A stretch of 46,204 bases of DNA from Neorhodopirellula lusitana (GCF_900182915.1 NZ_FXUG01000026.1:1-46204); one strand, 5' to 3'; positions 26,701 through 35,398 are shown, counted from the stretch's first letter. Numbers and translations: made by a program. Notes: generated by a model from the letters alone, not told the origin.

Positions 26701-27525
26701 CGGAAACTCAAAAACGTCGACCGAGTACATCTTGCTCGTCCAGCCATCGGTGACGACTTGATAGCGAAACGGTTCCTTAATCGAGGTAACGAGTCCGCCC
26801 AATACGGGGTCCTGCAGATTGCGTTTCATCGGCGAGCGTAATTCGCTAGCGTCCGCAGAGATCACTCGCAACTCGCCCTCAATCGGAACAGTGTTAGCAA
26901 GCTGCTCGTCGAACCTTGCCGTCACCAATAGATTGGTGCCGCGTTCGACTTCGGTATCACCGGGCGTCACGATGACGTCGCGAATCGACTGCCGCGGGAT
27001 ACTTGCCAAACTGGACGAGCGAGGTTCTTGTGGTAGTAGGATGATGCCGAATACGGCCATCATCAGCATCAACCCGCCCAGCCCGCTGAATCGGCTAAGC
27101 CAAACCTGTCGATTGGAAATGGTTTCGGTCCACGCATGCCGTTCGCTATGATCGCACGCCTCACGCAAGACCTGTTGTTGCAGATATCCGACTTCCGCGT
27201 CCGGGTTGTTGGATACCGAGATTGCCGTTAGCAATCGTTGTTGCAGCGACGGAAACTTGCTCTCAATTCTTCTGGCAACGGGTGTCGGATCGCGATAGCT
27301 TCTTGCTGAAATCACCAGTGCAACCAACGACAACACCACCGCAGTCCCTAGCAGTACCAAGACGGTCATGGTCGCGTCCGTCTCGCCCATCGTGACCTTT
27401 GGCAACATCGCCACGCCCACGATCGCGGTAATCAGCGAGATCGCGGCAACGCCCCACCACCATTGCCGTTGGCGAAACCGACGGGCAACCTGTTGCAGTC
27501 TTTGGCGAAGTTCATTTTCGAGCAT
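23707..27525 (-). CDS. giant DUF4175-type membrane protein with coiled-coil and Gly/Gln/Pro/Glu-rich tail
   Basis: 1272 residues. The N-terminus has three membrane helices (about 22-41, 53-73 and 148-166), then a beta-rich extracytoplasmic part (residues 170-480). A long Gln/Glu-rich coiled coil follows at about 540-960 (for example QLNELEIKQDENRYE and RQLKRLRDQQQEML). Residues about 1000-1155 are a low-complexity stretch of Gly-Gln-Pro-Glu repeats (GEGQPGSEQPG, GQGEPGQGEP) likely to be extended. The last 110 residues are charged and helical. The layout matches DUF4175 proteins found next to MoxR-DUF58-vWA genes. A structural or tethering role in the envelope is inferred. It starts 35 bp after the BatA/vWA gene. 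Confidence 0.8.
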   Translation of the reverse strand: MLENELRQRLQQVARRFRQRQWWWGVAAISLITAIVGVAMLPKVTMGETDATMTVLVLLGTAVVLSLVALVISARSYRDPTPVARRIESKFPSLQQRLLTAISVSNNPDAEVGYLQQQVLREACDHSERHAWTETISNRQVWLSRFSGLGGLMLMMAVFGIILLPQEPRSSSLASIPRQSIRDVIVTPGDTEVERGTNLLVTARFDEQLANTVPIEGELRVISADASELRSPMKRNLQDPVLGGLVTSIKEPFRYQVVTDGWTSKMYSVDVFEFPALVRSDVVLQYPSYTKMTDKTIEDTRRVSGVQGTKLQWKFRLNKPIASARLVTKQGEEIVLNLDDESAVATSDELVLDASVRYSLELEDNQGRMNKYPPEMIVRMFPNQPPKLKTTAAGDVRVSPLQELALAAEVEDDFGVERIGLSYTFGGESNEVVLASDIARAKKQTVEHVVEFESLEAEPDQLLSYYFWAEDVGPNGEVRRTLADMYFAEVRPFEEIFREGNAPPGGEPAPPSENEQQAEKLAGDQKEIIAATWRVLRDGITDEFTTNVKLIAESQQAQLESLDTLAENLQDEKSLQYVDATRGHMELAVTHLNAAADNGDLDALGDALAEEQLSYEGLLKLRAREFEVTRSQQQQSQSSSSSSQQQRQQQLNELEIKQDENRYETEKQAQQESAEEQQERETRQVLSRLRELAKRQEDINQQVAQLQSALEMAEDEEAKEEIERQLKRLRDQQQEMLREIDELDERMQSPENQSSMQEESEQLAETRENVRQASEALQQNDASKALSAGKRAERELEEMREEFRERAAGQFNDAVRDMRNEASELDERQQDISNRLQQQESDPAPGLRAGEGQKQLEEEIQSQRDRLRELQDKMQETVEQAETAEPLLAETLYDSFRRSQQRQVDDRLNDASELLKNGFTEEASNAEAEANEGIRELKEGIDKAAGSVLGDETEALRRAASNLEQLSRDLENEIRNANASERGQSGDEPTSEDGERTPGQRAENGPNESRSNGEGESEGEPGASQNQPGEGQGQPGEGQPGSEQPGSDRPRSEQSESEQSSDGQQGGRQPGQGEPQQGSPGQGVPGQGEPGQGEPPQGEPQQGSGGEGEPRQSQANGEPSDAAGEPRGGEGQQRGGSNSQASPNSQSRNASDGQNSPSASPIAGDGFREWSDQLRDVEEMVDDPEIRSRAARIRDRARDVRADLLRKSKTPQWDLVEDMIAEPLRELQRDVQEEWMRRSAEKNALVPVDRDPVPNQYRDAVQRYYERLGSGQ

Positions 27526-27560
27526 CTTTCATCCCTTTTGCGATAAAGGTCACCGCGTGA

Positions 27561-29684
27561 TTAGGTTTGTCTTCGCACCAAAAGCAATTCACCACCGAGA
27601 AACATCATGGAACCAATCAACAACCACTGCCACAGTTTTTGATTGCTTTCCAGTTCGATATCACGCATCTGGCGTTCGTCGGCCAATTTCACTTCCTTGG
27701 GAGTCCAATCGGCAAGGTTGATTCCAAAACGTTCAAGCAAGCTGATATCGATCGGTTCAAGAAGGCTTTCCGATTCGGCAAGATTGACAGCGAAAGCGTC
27801 ATCGACTCCATCCACCGTTCTCTGATAGATCCCGGGCTCATCAACAGTCCACAGTTCATCATCCGATTCAATCTCGCTGACCTCGCCGCTGGGCCTGACG
27901 ATGGTTGTCGAGCCGGTTGTCGCAACGTCGATTTGCTCGCCGGTGAAATAGCTTCGGATATCGTCTTTTGCCGAGACGCCCATCTCGACCAGGTTGAACA
28001 TCAATGGAATGAACTTTGTCGACAATGCCAGTTGGCTTTCGTTCGGTTGCCACCCCGCCGCCATCACGACGACTCGTCCCCGGCCGACGCTGCGTTGCAA
28101 AACGGCGGGGGCTTCATTGTCAAACGATGCCAGCACCTCGACCTCGTCGTCGATGCCCTCGAGCGCGCGGCAAGACCAAAAGCGGACCTTGGTGAAATCG
28201 TTGAATTGAGGATCCGCCATCGCTGAAAACAACGGATGTCGAAAATTGATGTTCGACAACATCGCATAATCGTTGACCTTCGCTTCGGTCACTTGAAGAT
28301 CGGGCGATGCGAGTGCCGTCGCTGCGGTCCGTTGCCACTGGGCGTTCGCGGCAGTCACCACAAACAGCACCGTTCCGCCCGATTCAGCATACGTCTGCAA
28401 CTGTTGCATCGAGGCGTCATCGATCGGATCAACGACCACCACTAACGCCGTTCTATTAACATCGATAGCGGCATCGAAACTAAGATCACTGTGATTAACC
28501 GTCACGCTGCGTCGTTCATCGCCGAGCGGCACTCGGTCGATGTAGTAGGCCAAACTATCGCGTGGATCGATTTGTTCAGGCTCATTTTCGAGCAGCAGCA
28601 ACTCGTACTCTTTCGCTACGGCATCCACGAAATAGCGATCGTTATCAAAGTCAACTTCGTCTCCCGAGACTCGAATGGAAACCGCAGCGTTTTCAGGGCG
28701 CGGCATTCGAATGATTTGAGATTGGCCTGGCAAGACTTGAACCGATTGCTCATTCATGAGCGCGTTGTCGGCACCCACCCAAGCGACATCGAACCGACTT
28801 CGGTCGGACGATTCCGAGTTGGAAACTCGCACCCGAATGTGATCCGTTGCAGCCTCGCCCCGTCTTGAGCCGGCTGACAGCGAGTTACCTGACATTTCTT
28901 CAACGTCACTTGGCTGCCGGTCGGACGCGTCAGCCGGGTGACTCAGGACCTGCGCCCATGCGTTGGAGGTTTCTTTTGCGGTAATTTGGCGGACTTCCAA
29001 ACGAAGCGATTCCGGCCACGCAAACGATTGAAGTTTCTCGATGCCGCTTCCCGATTGCATGTCGCTGACCAGAATCAAGCTGGCCGGGAGATCACGGACG
29101 CTCTCTGACTCTTCGGATTCATAGGTCGATGCGAGCTCCGCACAAAACGGAATCACGGTTCCCAAATCGGTCGATTTCCATGTGGGAGCAAGCCCCTCGA
29201 TCGACGACTGAATCAACGCGGCACGGTCGGTCGAGGTCACCCGAGATTGTTCGAAACGGAAAAGCACTTCTGGAGTTTGATCGAAAGCAACGATTGCAAT
29301 CTCATCGTTGGATGAAAGCTCCGCGACAAGTTCGTTGACCGCGTTGATCGCATCCTCCCACACCCCCGATCGTTTCATGCTCGCGCTGGTATCAATCGCG
29401 ATGACCACGCGTTTTCCTGGCGCCGCGAGTTCGGTGGATGCCGCCGACCGGAAGAATGGACGAGTGAACGCTGCGGCCAATAACAGCAGGGCCAGAGCTC
29501 GGCACAACAACAAAGGCCAATTGTCTAGGCGACTGCGACGGGTCAACCGTGGCGGCGTGGGCCGCAAGAACATCAACGAACTGAAATGAACATTTCCCTT
29601 GGGTTGTCGACGAATCAAATGAAACAAAATCGGTAACCCGATCGCCAACGCACCCGCAAAATAGATCGGGAACAGCAAACTCAT
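27561..29684 (-). CDS. BatA-type protein with vWA domain
   Basis: 707 residues. The BatA N-terminal domain is clear: helix LLFPIYFAGALAIGLPILFH, then VHFSSLMFLRP, RRSRLDNWPLLL and a second helix (about 57-73). The vWA domain begins at VVIAIDTSASM (MIDAS D98-S102), with later acidic loop LILVSDMQSG. The C-terminal half is beta-rich with an amidotransferase-like region, and the protein ends in a helix (WLLIGSMMFLGGELLL). Its ATG overlaps the DUF58 stop as ATGA. By analogy with BatA/BatB, it should be an inner-membrane protein displaying its vWA domain to partner proteins remodelled by MoxR. Confidence 0.9.
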   Translation of the reverse strand: MSLLFPIYFAGALAIGLPILFHLIRRQPKGNVHFSSLMFLRPTPPRLTRRSRLDNWPLLLCRALALLLLAAAFTRPFFRSAASTELAAPGKRVVIAIDTSASMKRSGVWEDAINAVNELVAELSSNDEIAIVAFDQTPEVLFRFEQSRVTSTDRAALIQSSIEGLAPTWKSTDLGTVIPFCAELASTYESEESESVRDLPASLILVSDMQSGSGIEKLQSFAWPESLRLEVRQITAKETSNAWAQVLSHPADASDRQPSDVEEMSGNSLSAGSRRGEAATDHIRVRVSNSESSDRSRFDVAWVGADNALMNEQSVQVLPGQSQIIRMPRPENAAVSIRVSGDEVDFDNDRYFVDAVAKEYELLLLENEPEQIDPRDSLAYYIDRVPLGDERRSVTVNHSDLSFDAAIDVNRTALVVVVDPIDDASMQQLQTYAESGGTVLFVVTAANAQWQRTAATALASPDLQVTEAKVNDYAMLSNINFRHPLFSAMADPQFNDFTKVRFWSCRALEGIDDEVEVLASFDNEAPAVLQRSVGRGRVVVMAAGWQPNESQLALSTKFIPLMFNLVEMGVSAKDDIRSYFTGEQIDVATTGSTTIVRPSGEVSEIESDDELWTVDEPGIYQRTVDGVDDAFAVNLAESESLLEPIDISLLERFGINLADWTPKEVKLADERQMRDIELESNQKLWQWLLIGSMMFLGGELLLVRRQT

Positions 29685-30676
29685 GACGGAGCACCTTTCA
29701 GTCCGGTAGCTGCTCGGGCGATCATTCCCGATCGAGCGGTTCCACGCGTTTGACGCTGTCTCGAATCGAGCAAATGGAACAACGAATCCTGCAGCGGTTC
29801 GCGGGTTGAGATCGTGTACAGGTCAACGCCGAGCGAATCGCAGACGTTTTGCAATTGGGCCTGATGTTCCGAAAACCGTTCTTGATAATCACTCTTGGCA
29901 GTTTCCGGATCCAGGTAAAACTCTTGCCCCGTTTCGATATCCTGCACCATGCTCGGTGCGTCCAAGTGGAAATCTAACTCGGATGGGTCGAGCGTTCTTA
30001 GCAACGCAACCTCATGCCCGCGTGACCTCAGGTAAGCCAGGTTCGTTCGCAACGATTCGACCGGTGACAATAAATCCGAAATCAACAGCACCAACCCACG
30101 CCGGTGAACCAGATTCGCGATCTGCTGAAGCGGCACGTTGATATCGGTGCCGGTACCCGACACAGGCCGCGAGAGTGCAACCAACAATTGCCGTAGATGC
30201 CCAACCCGGCGACGCGCGGGAATGTAATCCGCGATCGCTTCATCGAAAGTCATCAAGCCGACGCAGTCGCGTTGCAACGTCAAAAAGTAGGCAAACGTTG
30301 CTGCCAGCGTACGAGCGTAATCGATCTTTGTGTACTCGAGCGAACCGAACCCCATCGATTGACTCTGGTCGACAACCAAATAGCCATTGCGGCTGGTTTC
30401 ATCTTCGAATTTTTTGATGTAGTAACGATCACTACGCGCGTAACGCTTCCAATCGAGACCACGCAGATCATCGCCAATCGTGTAAGGCCGGTACTCGGAA
30501 AACTCAACCGATGATCCATGCAGTGGACTGCGATGCAGTCCATTGAAAAAACCTTCGACGACCGTCTTGGCTCTCAATTGCAGATTCTTGATCCGCATCA
30601 CCGCCCCCGGATCGATTTTGGCGGCAAGGTCCGACGCAGACGCTTTTGAAGCGGAATTGCGATTCGGCAACACCAT
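29681..30676 (-). CDS. DUF58 domain protein (vWA-like MoxR partner)
   Basis: 331 residues. The DUF58 signature is complete: EFSEYRPYTIGDDLRGLDWKRYARSD (59-83), then YYIKKFEDE and a vWA-like strand VVDQSQSM with D103-S107 as a MIDAS motif. LVLLISDLLSP is the second acidic strand. The protein is soluble, without a signal or membrane helix. DUF58 proteins almost always sit beside MoxR ATPases, as here: its ATG overlaps the moxR stop (TGATG). It likely links the ATPase to the membrane vWA proteins. Confidence 0.93.
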   Translation of the reverse strand: MVLPNRNSASKASASDLAAKIDPGAVMRIKNLQLRAKTVVEGFFNGLHRSPLHGSSVEFSEYRPYTIGDDLRGLDWKRYARSDRYYIKKFEDETSRNGYLVVDQSQSMGFGSLEYTKIDYARTLAATFAYFLTLQRDCVGLMTFDEAIADYIPARRRVGHLRQLLVALSRPVSGTGTDINVPLQQIANLVHRRGLVLLISDLLSPVESLRTNLAYLRSRGHEVALLRTLDPSELDFHLDAPSMVQDIETGQEFYLDPETAKSDYQERFSEHQAQLQNVCDSLGVDLYTISTREPLQDSLFHLLDSRQRQTRGTARSGMIARAATGLKGAPS

Positions 30677-31686
30677 CAGACTTCCGTCCTAACGGTCTCG
30701 ATCAGACGACTGATCACCTTTTCGATCGTCATCCCTTCCGCTTCGGCTTTGTAACTTAGTAGCACCCGATGTCGCAGTGCGGGATGCGCGAGCGCTTGGA
30801 TATCTTCGATTCGCACATGAGCATTTCCCGACAGCAACGCCCGAGCTTTCGCACCGATCACGAGTGTTTGAGCGGCACGCAGCCCTGCCCCCCAGCTCAC
30901 CCATTGATTGATAAAATCGGGCGTTCCTTCACGATCAGGCCGTGTCGCACCCACCAAGCGGACCGCGTACGCGCCGACTTCTTCGGCGATCGGAACTCGG
31001 CGAACCATTTCATGGAATCGCAGAATGTCTTCGCCTGAAAATAGCGGCTCGATCGGCTCGTTGCGTTGCGAAGTTGTTTGCATCACCACCGCAAGTTCAT
31101 CCTTGGGCGGCAAGTAGTCAATCAGCACATTGAACATGAACCGATCAAGTTGAGCTTCTGGAAGCGGGTAGGTTCCTTCCATCTCAATTGGGTTTTGGGT
31201 TGCCAATACAAAAAACGGTTCTTCCAGTTCGTAACGTCGCCCGGCCGCGGTCACCTGGTGTTCTTGCATCGCTTCAAGTAACGCCGCTTGCGTCTTGGGA
31301 GGCGTCCGGTTGATTTCGTCAGCCAAGATCACGTTTGCAAAAATGGGCCCTTTGACGAACGTCATCTTTCGATGCCCGTCCACGTCCTCTTCCAAAATTT
31401 CCGTCCCTGTGATGTCCGCAGGCATCAAGTCAGGCGTGAACTGGATCCGTCCAAAATTCAAATGGAAGACCTGGGCAACGCTGCGCACCAACAGAGTCTT
31501 TGCGAGTCCCGGTGCACCGGTAATCAAACAATGGCCGCCCGCGAACAAACTGATCAACAGTTGTTCAATGACTTCATGTTGCCCGATGATTGTTTTGGAC
31601 AGTTCCGAATAGATGCGATCACGACCTTCACGCAACTGCTCGACCACACGCGCTTCCTCTTCCATGCTGACATTGGTTGTGTTCAT
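30676..31686 (-). CDS. moxR: MoxR-family AAA+ ATPase
   Basis: 336 residues. Walker A is GAPGLAKT (57-64), Walker B ILADEIN (120-126), and sensor 1 lies in FFVLATQNPIEMEGTYPLPEAQLDRF, a MoxR signature. The C-terminal lid contains ALAHPALRHRVLL. MoxR proteins act as chaperone-like ATPases that activate vWA-containing partners, here probably DUF58 and the BatA-type proteins encoded directly downstream. The start follows a 133-bp gap with small repeats, so a second promoter inside the operon is possible. Confidence 0.95.
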   Translation of the reverse strand: MNTTNVSMEEEARVVEQLREGRDRIYSELSKTIIGQHEVIEQLLISLFAGGHCLITGAPGLAKTLLVRSVAQVFHLNFGRIQFTPDLMPADITGTEILEEDVDGHRKMTFVKGPIFANVILADEINRTPPKTQAALLEAMQEHQVTAAGRRYELEEPFFVLATQNPIEMEGTYPLPEAQLDRFMFNVLIDYLPPKDELAVVMQTTSQRNEPIEPLFSGEDILRFHEMVRRVPIAEEVGAYAVRLVGATRPDREGTPDFINQWVSWGAGLRAAQTLVIGAKARALLSGNAHVRIEDIQALAHPALRHRVLLSYKAEAEGMTIEKVISRLIETVRTEV

Positions 31687-31723
31687 GAAAATCAGATCCT
31701 TGTTGGTTTCGGAAAGTAGTTTC

Positions 31724-31797
31724 GCTGTGTCGTTAGCACTGGGTCGCTAGCACGGTGTGTTTGGTACTGTGTGACTAACGCTGTGTCGTTATCGCTG
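31724..31797. repeat. degenerate GCTGTGTCGTTAnC repeats between DUF4159 and moxR genes
   Basis: GCTGTGTCGTTAGCACT (31724-31740) recurs as GCTGTGTCGTTATCGCTG (31780-31797), with related GTGTGTTTGG and CTGTGTGACTAACG segments between. This fills the only sizeable gap in the operon. It could be an operator or simply slipped repeats. Confidence 0.5.
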
Positions 31798-31819
31798 CAC
31801 GGTGAGCAGGGCGTGGCCA

Positions 31820-32680
31820 TTAATGAGTCATGGCATAGGTGACGATATTGATCCCCATCGGATAAGCCTTCTTGACGGAGAACTCTTCGAAGTACCACTG
31901 GTTTTCGCCTTCTTTTTCCCAGCCGTCACCGAGGTCCGTGTTGTGGCAAATGAACACCATGATGCGTCCTTCATCGTCCGTGATCGCACGATAGTGAGCC
32001 TCGCTGGTGTCGCTGCCATCGGACGCGTATTCTCGTGATCCTCCCCGGCCACCCATTCCCCGTCGGGCGGCATTGATCGCGGGCACTTGCGGCTTCTCTT
32101 TCATGTCATAGACGTTATGAAAGATCTCGTGTTCCAGCGGTACTTCGAACGGTTTTCGGTCAGGGAAAACTCTTTCCAATTCTCGACGCATGTTTTCATA
32201 CTGCGAGTCGCCCCAAAAATCGTCAACCATCAAGAAGCCGCCATTGAGACAATATCGGCGCAGGGCTTCGACTTCGGCTTGGTCAAAAACCAGGCTACCT
32301 GGTTCGATGATGTAAATGAACGGATAGTCGAACAGACGCTCGTCGGTCAGCTCCAACACGATCGGTTCCGGGTTGACTTTCATCGATGTTAATTGCTGCA
32401 ACCTCAGCGAAAAGTTGAGATCGCTGTCGCGGTAGTCGGTTGCCCATCCGCCGCCTCCACCTCGACCCCCGTAGGAGTCGTACTTGATGCGAACGAACGT
32501 AAACAAGTCGCCCGGAAAGTTCTCTTCCACTTCCCAGCTAGGCACCCCGTTGCGGTCAGTCGTGATCCCACCGCCACGCCACCAACGGCCTCGCTGAGCC
32601 AACGCTGCGCCGGCAACCAAGACGGCCGCAAGAATCAACGCAAAGCGAAAAGAAGGACGCACGATCGAGAGAAGATTCAT
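31820..32680 (-). CDS. exported DUF4159 protein
   Basis: 286 residues. A signal peptide (RFALILAAVLVAGAALAQ, residues 12-29) is followed by a Gly/Arg/Trp-rich linker and the DUF4159 fold: FTFVRIKYDSYGG, the LRRYCLNGGFLMVDDFW segment resembling an amidotransferase-like strand-loop, and a closing YFEEFSVKKAYPMGINIVTYAMTH. DUF4159 proteins occur with MoxR/DUF58/DUF4175 genes in several phyla; their activity is unknown. Its start lies 15 bp after the TPR-peptidase stop. Confidence 0.87.
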   Translation of the reverse strand: MNLLSIVRPSFRFALILAAVLVAGAALAQRGRWWRGGGITTDRNGVPSWEVEENFPGDLFTFVRIKYDSYGGRGGGGGWATDYRDSDLNFSLRLQQLTSMKVNPEPIVLELTDERLFDYPFIYIIEPGSLVFDQAEVEALRRYCLNGGFLMVDDFWGDSQYENMRRELERVFPDRKPFEVPLEHEIFHNVYDMKEKPQVPAINAARRGMGGRGGSREYASDGSDTSEAHYRAITDDEGRIMVFICHNTDLGDGWEKEGENQWYFEEFSVKKAYPMGINIVTYAMTH

Positions 32681-32695
32681 TGGACAGCTTCTTCG

Positions 32696-35362
32696 TTAGT
32701 TCGTTGTCGGATTTTGCGTTTCAGGTGACACTGGGTTCGCTACCGGATCATCCCCCGCCGAGTCTTCTCCCGCGTCCTCCTCAGGGTCTTCTCCCGAGTC
32801 TTTCGTTGTATCCTCTGCGGTGTCTTCGCTCACCAGATCTTTCAGTAGACCAAGAGCGTTTCGGAATCGCGGGGCGTCTTCCAACGCCATCAAAGCATGT
32901 CGTTTGGCGAGTTCTTTTTGTCCCGCGTTATCGAGCGACTTGGCCAAGCGGTAGTTCAAACCCGCAGGATCAATCGGGTCCAGAGCAAGAAGAGCCTGTA
33001 ACGGCCGGATCACTCTTGCCGGAGCATCGATCGCCTCCGCTGCTTTCGCCAAACTCTCATGCCCAAGCGGCAATAACGGCTGAATTGCGAGCACTTCTTC
33101 GGCGTACGAAGCAACGCTCTCCCAGTTCTCCTCGCGCAATTCCATTTCGATTAAACGCTCCAAAGCGGGTAAAGCATCGCTGGATTGTTGGATTATCTTC
33201 AAAAGGATCTGTTTTTCTTTTTCAGTATCGCCCGTTTGTTGATAGGCCATGGCCAACATCTCCATCGGTCCACCGCGATTACCTGTGAAAACCGATAGTT
33301 CTTCGAGAGTTTCCAAGGGTTTGATCGCGTCCTCGTATCGCTTGGACTGAACCATTTGCGAAGCGAGCGATTGCAACGCCCAAACATTATCAGGGTGTTC
33401 GTCGACCCATGCCTGCCATTCGTCGATCGAGCCTTTCTCGGGTAGGCCTTCCCGTGACCAGTCGGCATCGGGGCCAAAGTGGTTGGCAAGCTCTTTGGCA
33501 TAACGTTCGAACTCCGAATCGAGCTTCTCCATCGGTCCGATCGCGCCAATGAACGCGTCTTCGGTCGATAGTCCTGCGCCGAGCGAGTCGAGGATCTGTT
33601 TCAGTTGATCGATGCCATGTTTTTCAATGATGAACTGAACCACAAGCGACGACTCGTAATACGCGAACTGCAAATGCATCGCCGATGGCGGCGCCAAAAA
33701 CGCACTGCTGAGTTGACTCGGCGGTGTCAGCGATGACGGAGTTTCAGCGGTGCCCAGAATCATCTCGCGGTAAAGAGGCGACATGGATTGGCCCCACGCC
33801 GGGTTTTGTGTCCGCTCCTCATGCACCGAGATCCCTTCGCTGAGCCAACGCGGCATCCGGTTCCTTGTCTTTTCAAGCGTCACCACGTGACAAAACTCAT
33901 GCCACAAAACGCTTTGCCAATTTGAGGGCCGCTCGCCTTGGCTTGCCGGACTGTTGGCCGTGATCACGCGACCAAAGCACACACCCAAGTAACCTGCGCC
34001 TCCCGGCAAACCGAACGTGCGAATCGCAAAGTCCTTCTGGTCCGGGAAGATTTCCACCAGAATCGGAGCGTCCGGCTCAACGTCGTACTTGGCACACAAC
34101 ACCTCGCATGCCTCACCCAAAAGATTCAATACTTCGTCGCCGTACAGGCGGGCTTCACGCGGCTGCATGCGAACGTGAATGTCACCCGACTGCAGCGTTT
34201 CAAACGTTTTGATCCGATCATAAAGCGTGACCAAGTTGTGCGCGACCACGTTGTAAGGATCCGCGTCAGAGACAGACTGAGCCAACTTCCAACCGTCCTC
34301 CTCCTTACCCAATCGCAATTGATCCTGAGCAAGCTGAAAGCGAGCAACGTGATAATCCGGATCCATCGCGATCGCTTGCTTTTGATACGCCGCGCCCTCA
34401 GCAAAACGATATTTCTCGGATAGCTTCTTGCCAATCAGATAGTCAACCTTCGGATTCTTGCTCCAGGTCGCCAACGCCGTCTCGCGGTGCTCTTTCTCTA
34501 AATCCATGTTCCCATCCAAATGAGCCAACACGGCCCGCAACGCCCAGGCTTCGGGATGTTTCGGGTTAATCGCAATGACTTGATTCAAACGCTCGATCGC
34601 ACCATCGTATTGCTCCCGATCGATAGCGGCTTCCGCCTGAAAGATCAGGCTTGGAATGTGATGGGGGTTTAAACCCAAGGCCCGTTCGATCGCTTCATTG
34701 GCCTTTTTCGGGTCGGAAGATTCCAGTGCTCGCGCCGCCAGGTAGGCAGTTCGTGGATCCGTGGCGTCCACCCGCTCGGCCGCGGTGACGGTTTCCGCAG
34801 CAACCTGATAGTCACCTTTCGCAATCGCCAATTCAGCGGTCGCGATGTACGCTTCCAGGAAATCTGGATCGGCATCGCGAATCCGATCGTAGAACATCTC
34901 CAGTACTTTCCGAGCGTCTTCGCCACGCTCGGTGAAGTAACGCCCCGCCGCAACCAGATTGTCACGACTCACATATCGTCGCGTTGAGCTTTGCAACGCC
35001 GTGAAGAAACGAGTGATCTCGACGTCACTCCGTTCGATCAAGTTGTTGTGCCGCAGCGCTTCGATCCCGTTCAAACGCAGCGTCAAGCTGGACGGATACC
35101 GTGAGATCGCATCCTCGTAGGTCGTCAGTGCTTCGGCGTATTTGCCTTGCGTGAGTTGCAAGCGAAGTAGCAAACGAGGCCAACTTTCATTCCAAGTGCC
35201 AGCTTCAACTTCGCTCTTCGCGATCCCTTCGGCCTCCTCATACTTGCCCGAACGGAAGAGCGATTCGGCGGTTTGCAGGTCTGCAGACTGCACGGATGCG
35301 ACGAATACAATCGCACCGCATAAACTCGCACAAATAGCTGCGATGGATCGCATATCGAACAT
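32696..35362 (-). CDS. exported TPR protein with gluzincin metallopeptidase motif
   Basis: 888 residues. A signal peptide (MFDMRSIAAICASLCG, cleavage near VQS-ADL) is followed by about ten TPR-like repeats (residues 30-390), a peptidase-MA-like domain and further TPRs. The peptidase motif is WHEFCHVV (H488-H492) with the third-ligand segment WLSEGISVHEE about 20 residues later, a gluzincin arrangement. The C-terminus is an acidic Glu/Asp/Thr-rich tail. It is the first gene of the eight-gene operon. A role in maturing or assembling envelope proteins is inferred. Activity is likely because both His residues and both Glu residues are kept. Confidence 0.85.
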   Translation of the reverse strand: MFDMRSIAAICASLCGAIVFVASVQSADLQTAESLFRSGKYEEAEGIAKSEVEAGTWNESWPRLLLRLQLTQGKYAEALTTYEDAISRYPSSLTLRLNGIEALRHNNLIERSDVEITRFFTALQSSTRRYVSRDNLVAAGRYFTERGEDARKVLEMFYDRIRDADPDFLEAYIATAELAIAKGDYQVAAETVTAAERVDATDPRTAYLAARALESSDPKKANEAIERALGLNPHHIPSLIFQAEAAIDREQYDGAIERLNQVIAINPKHPEAWALRAVLAHLDGNMDLEKEHRETALATWSKNPKVDYLIGKKLSEKYRFAEGAAYQKQAIAMDPDYHVARFQLAQDQLRLGKEEDGWKLAQSVSDADPYNVVAHNLVTLYDRIKTFETLQSGDIHVRMQPREARLYGDEVLNLLGEACEVLCAKYDVEPDAPILVEIFPDQKDFAIRTFGLPGGAGYLGVCFGRVITANSPASQGERPSNWQSVLWHEFCHVVTLEKTRNRMPRWLSEGISVHEERTQNPAWGQSMSPLYREMILGTAETPSSLTPPSQLSSAFLAPPSAMHLQFAYYESSLVVQFIIEKHGIDQLKQILDSLGAGLSTEDAFIGAIGPMEKLDSEFERYAKELANHFGPDADWSREGLPEKGSIDEWQAWVDEHPDNVWALQSLASQMVQSKRYEDAIKPLETLEELSVFTGNRGGPMEMLAMAYQQTGDTEKEKQILLKIIQQSSDALPALERLIEMELREENWESVASYAEEVLAIQPLLPLGHESLAKAAEAIDAPARVIRPLQALLALDPIDPAGLNYRLAKSLDNAGQKELAKRHALMALEDAPRFRNALGLLKDLVSEDTAEDTTKDSGEDPEEDAGEDSAGDDPVANPVSPETQNPTTN

Positions 35363-35398
35363 AGGTGGGATTCCCCAGGCATGTACGGGATTGGATAG

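Noticed and set aside
20250..35362. Reading the large operon as a phage-tail or contractile system
   Set aside because: MoxR ATPases and large structural proteins suggested it, but there are no sheath, tube, baseplate or portal-like genes. All products fit Bat/MoxR envelope families instead.
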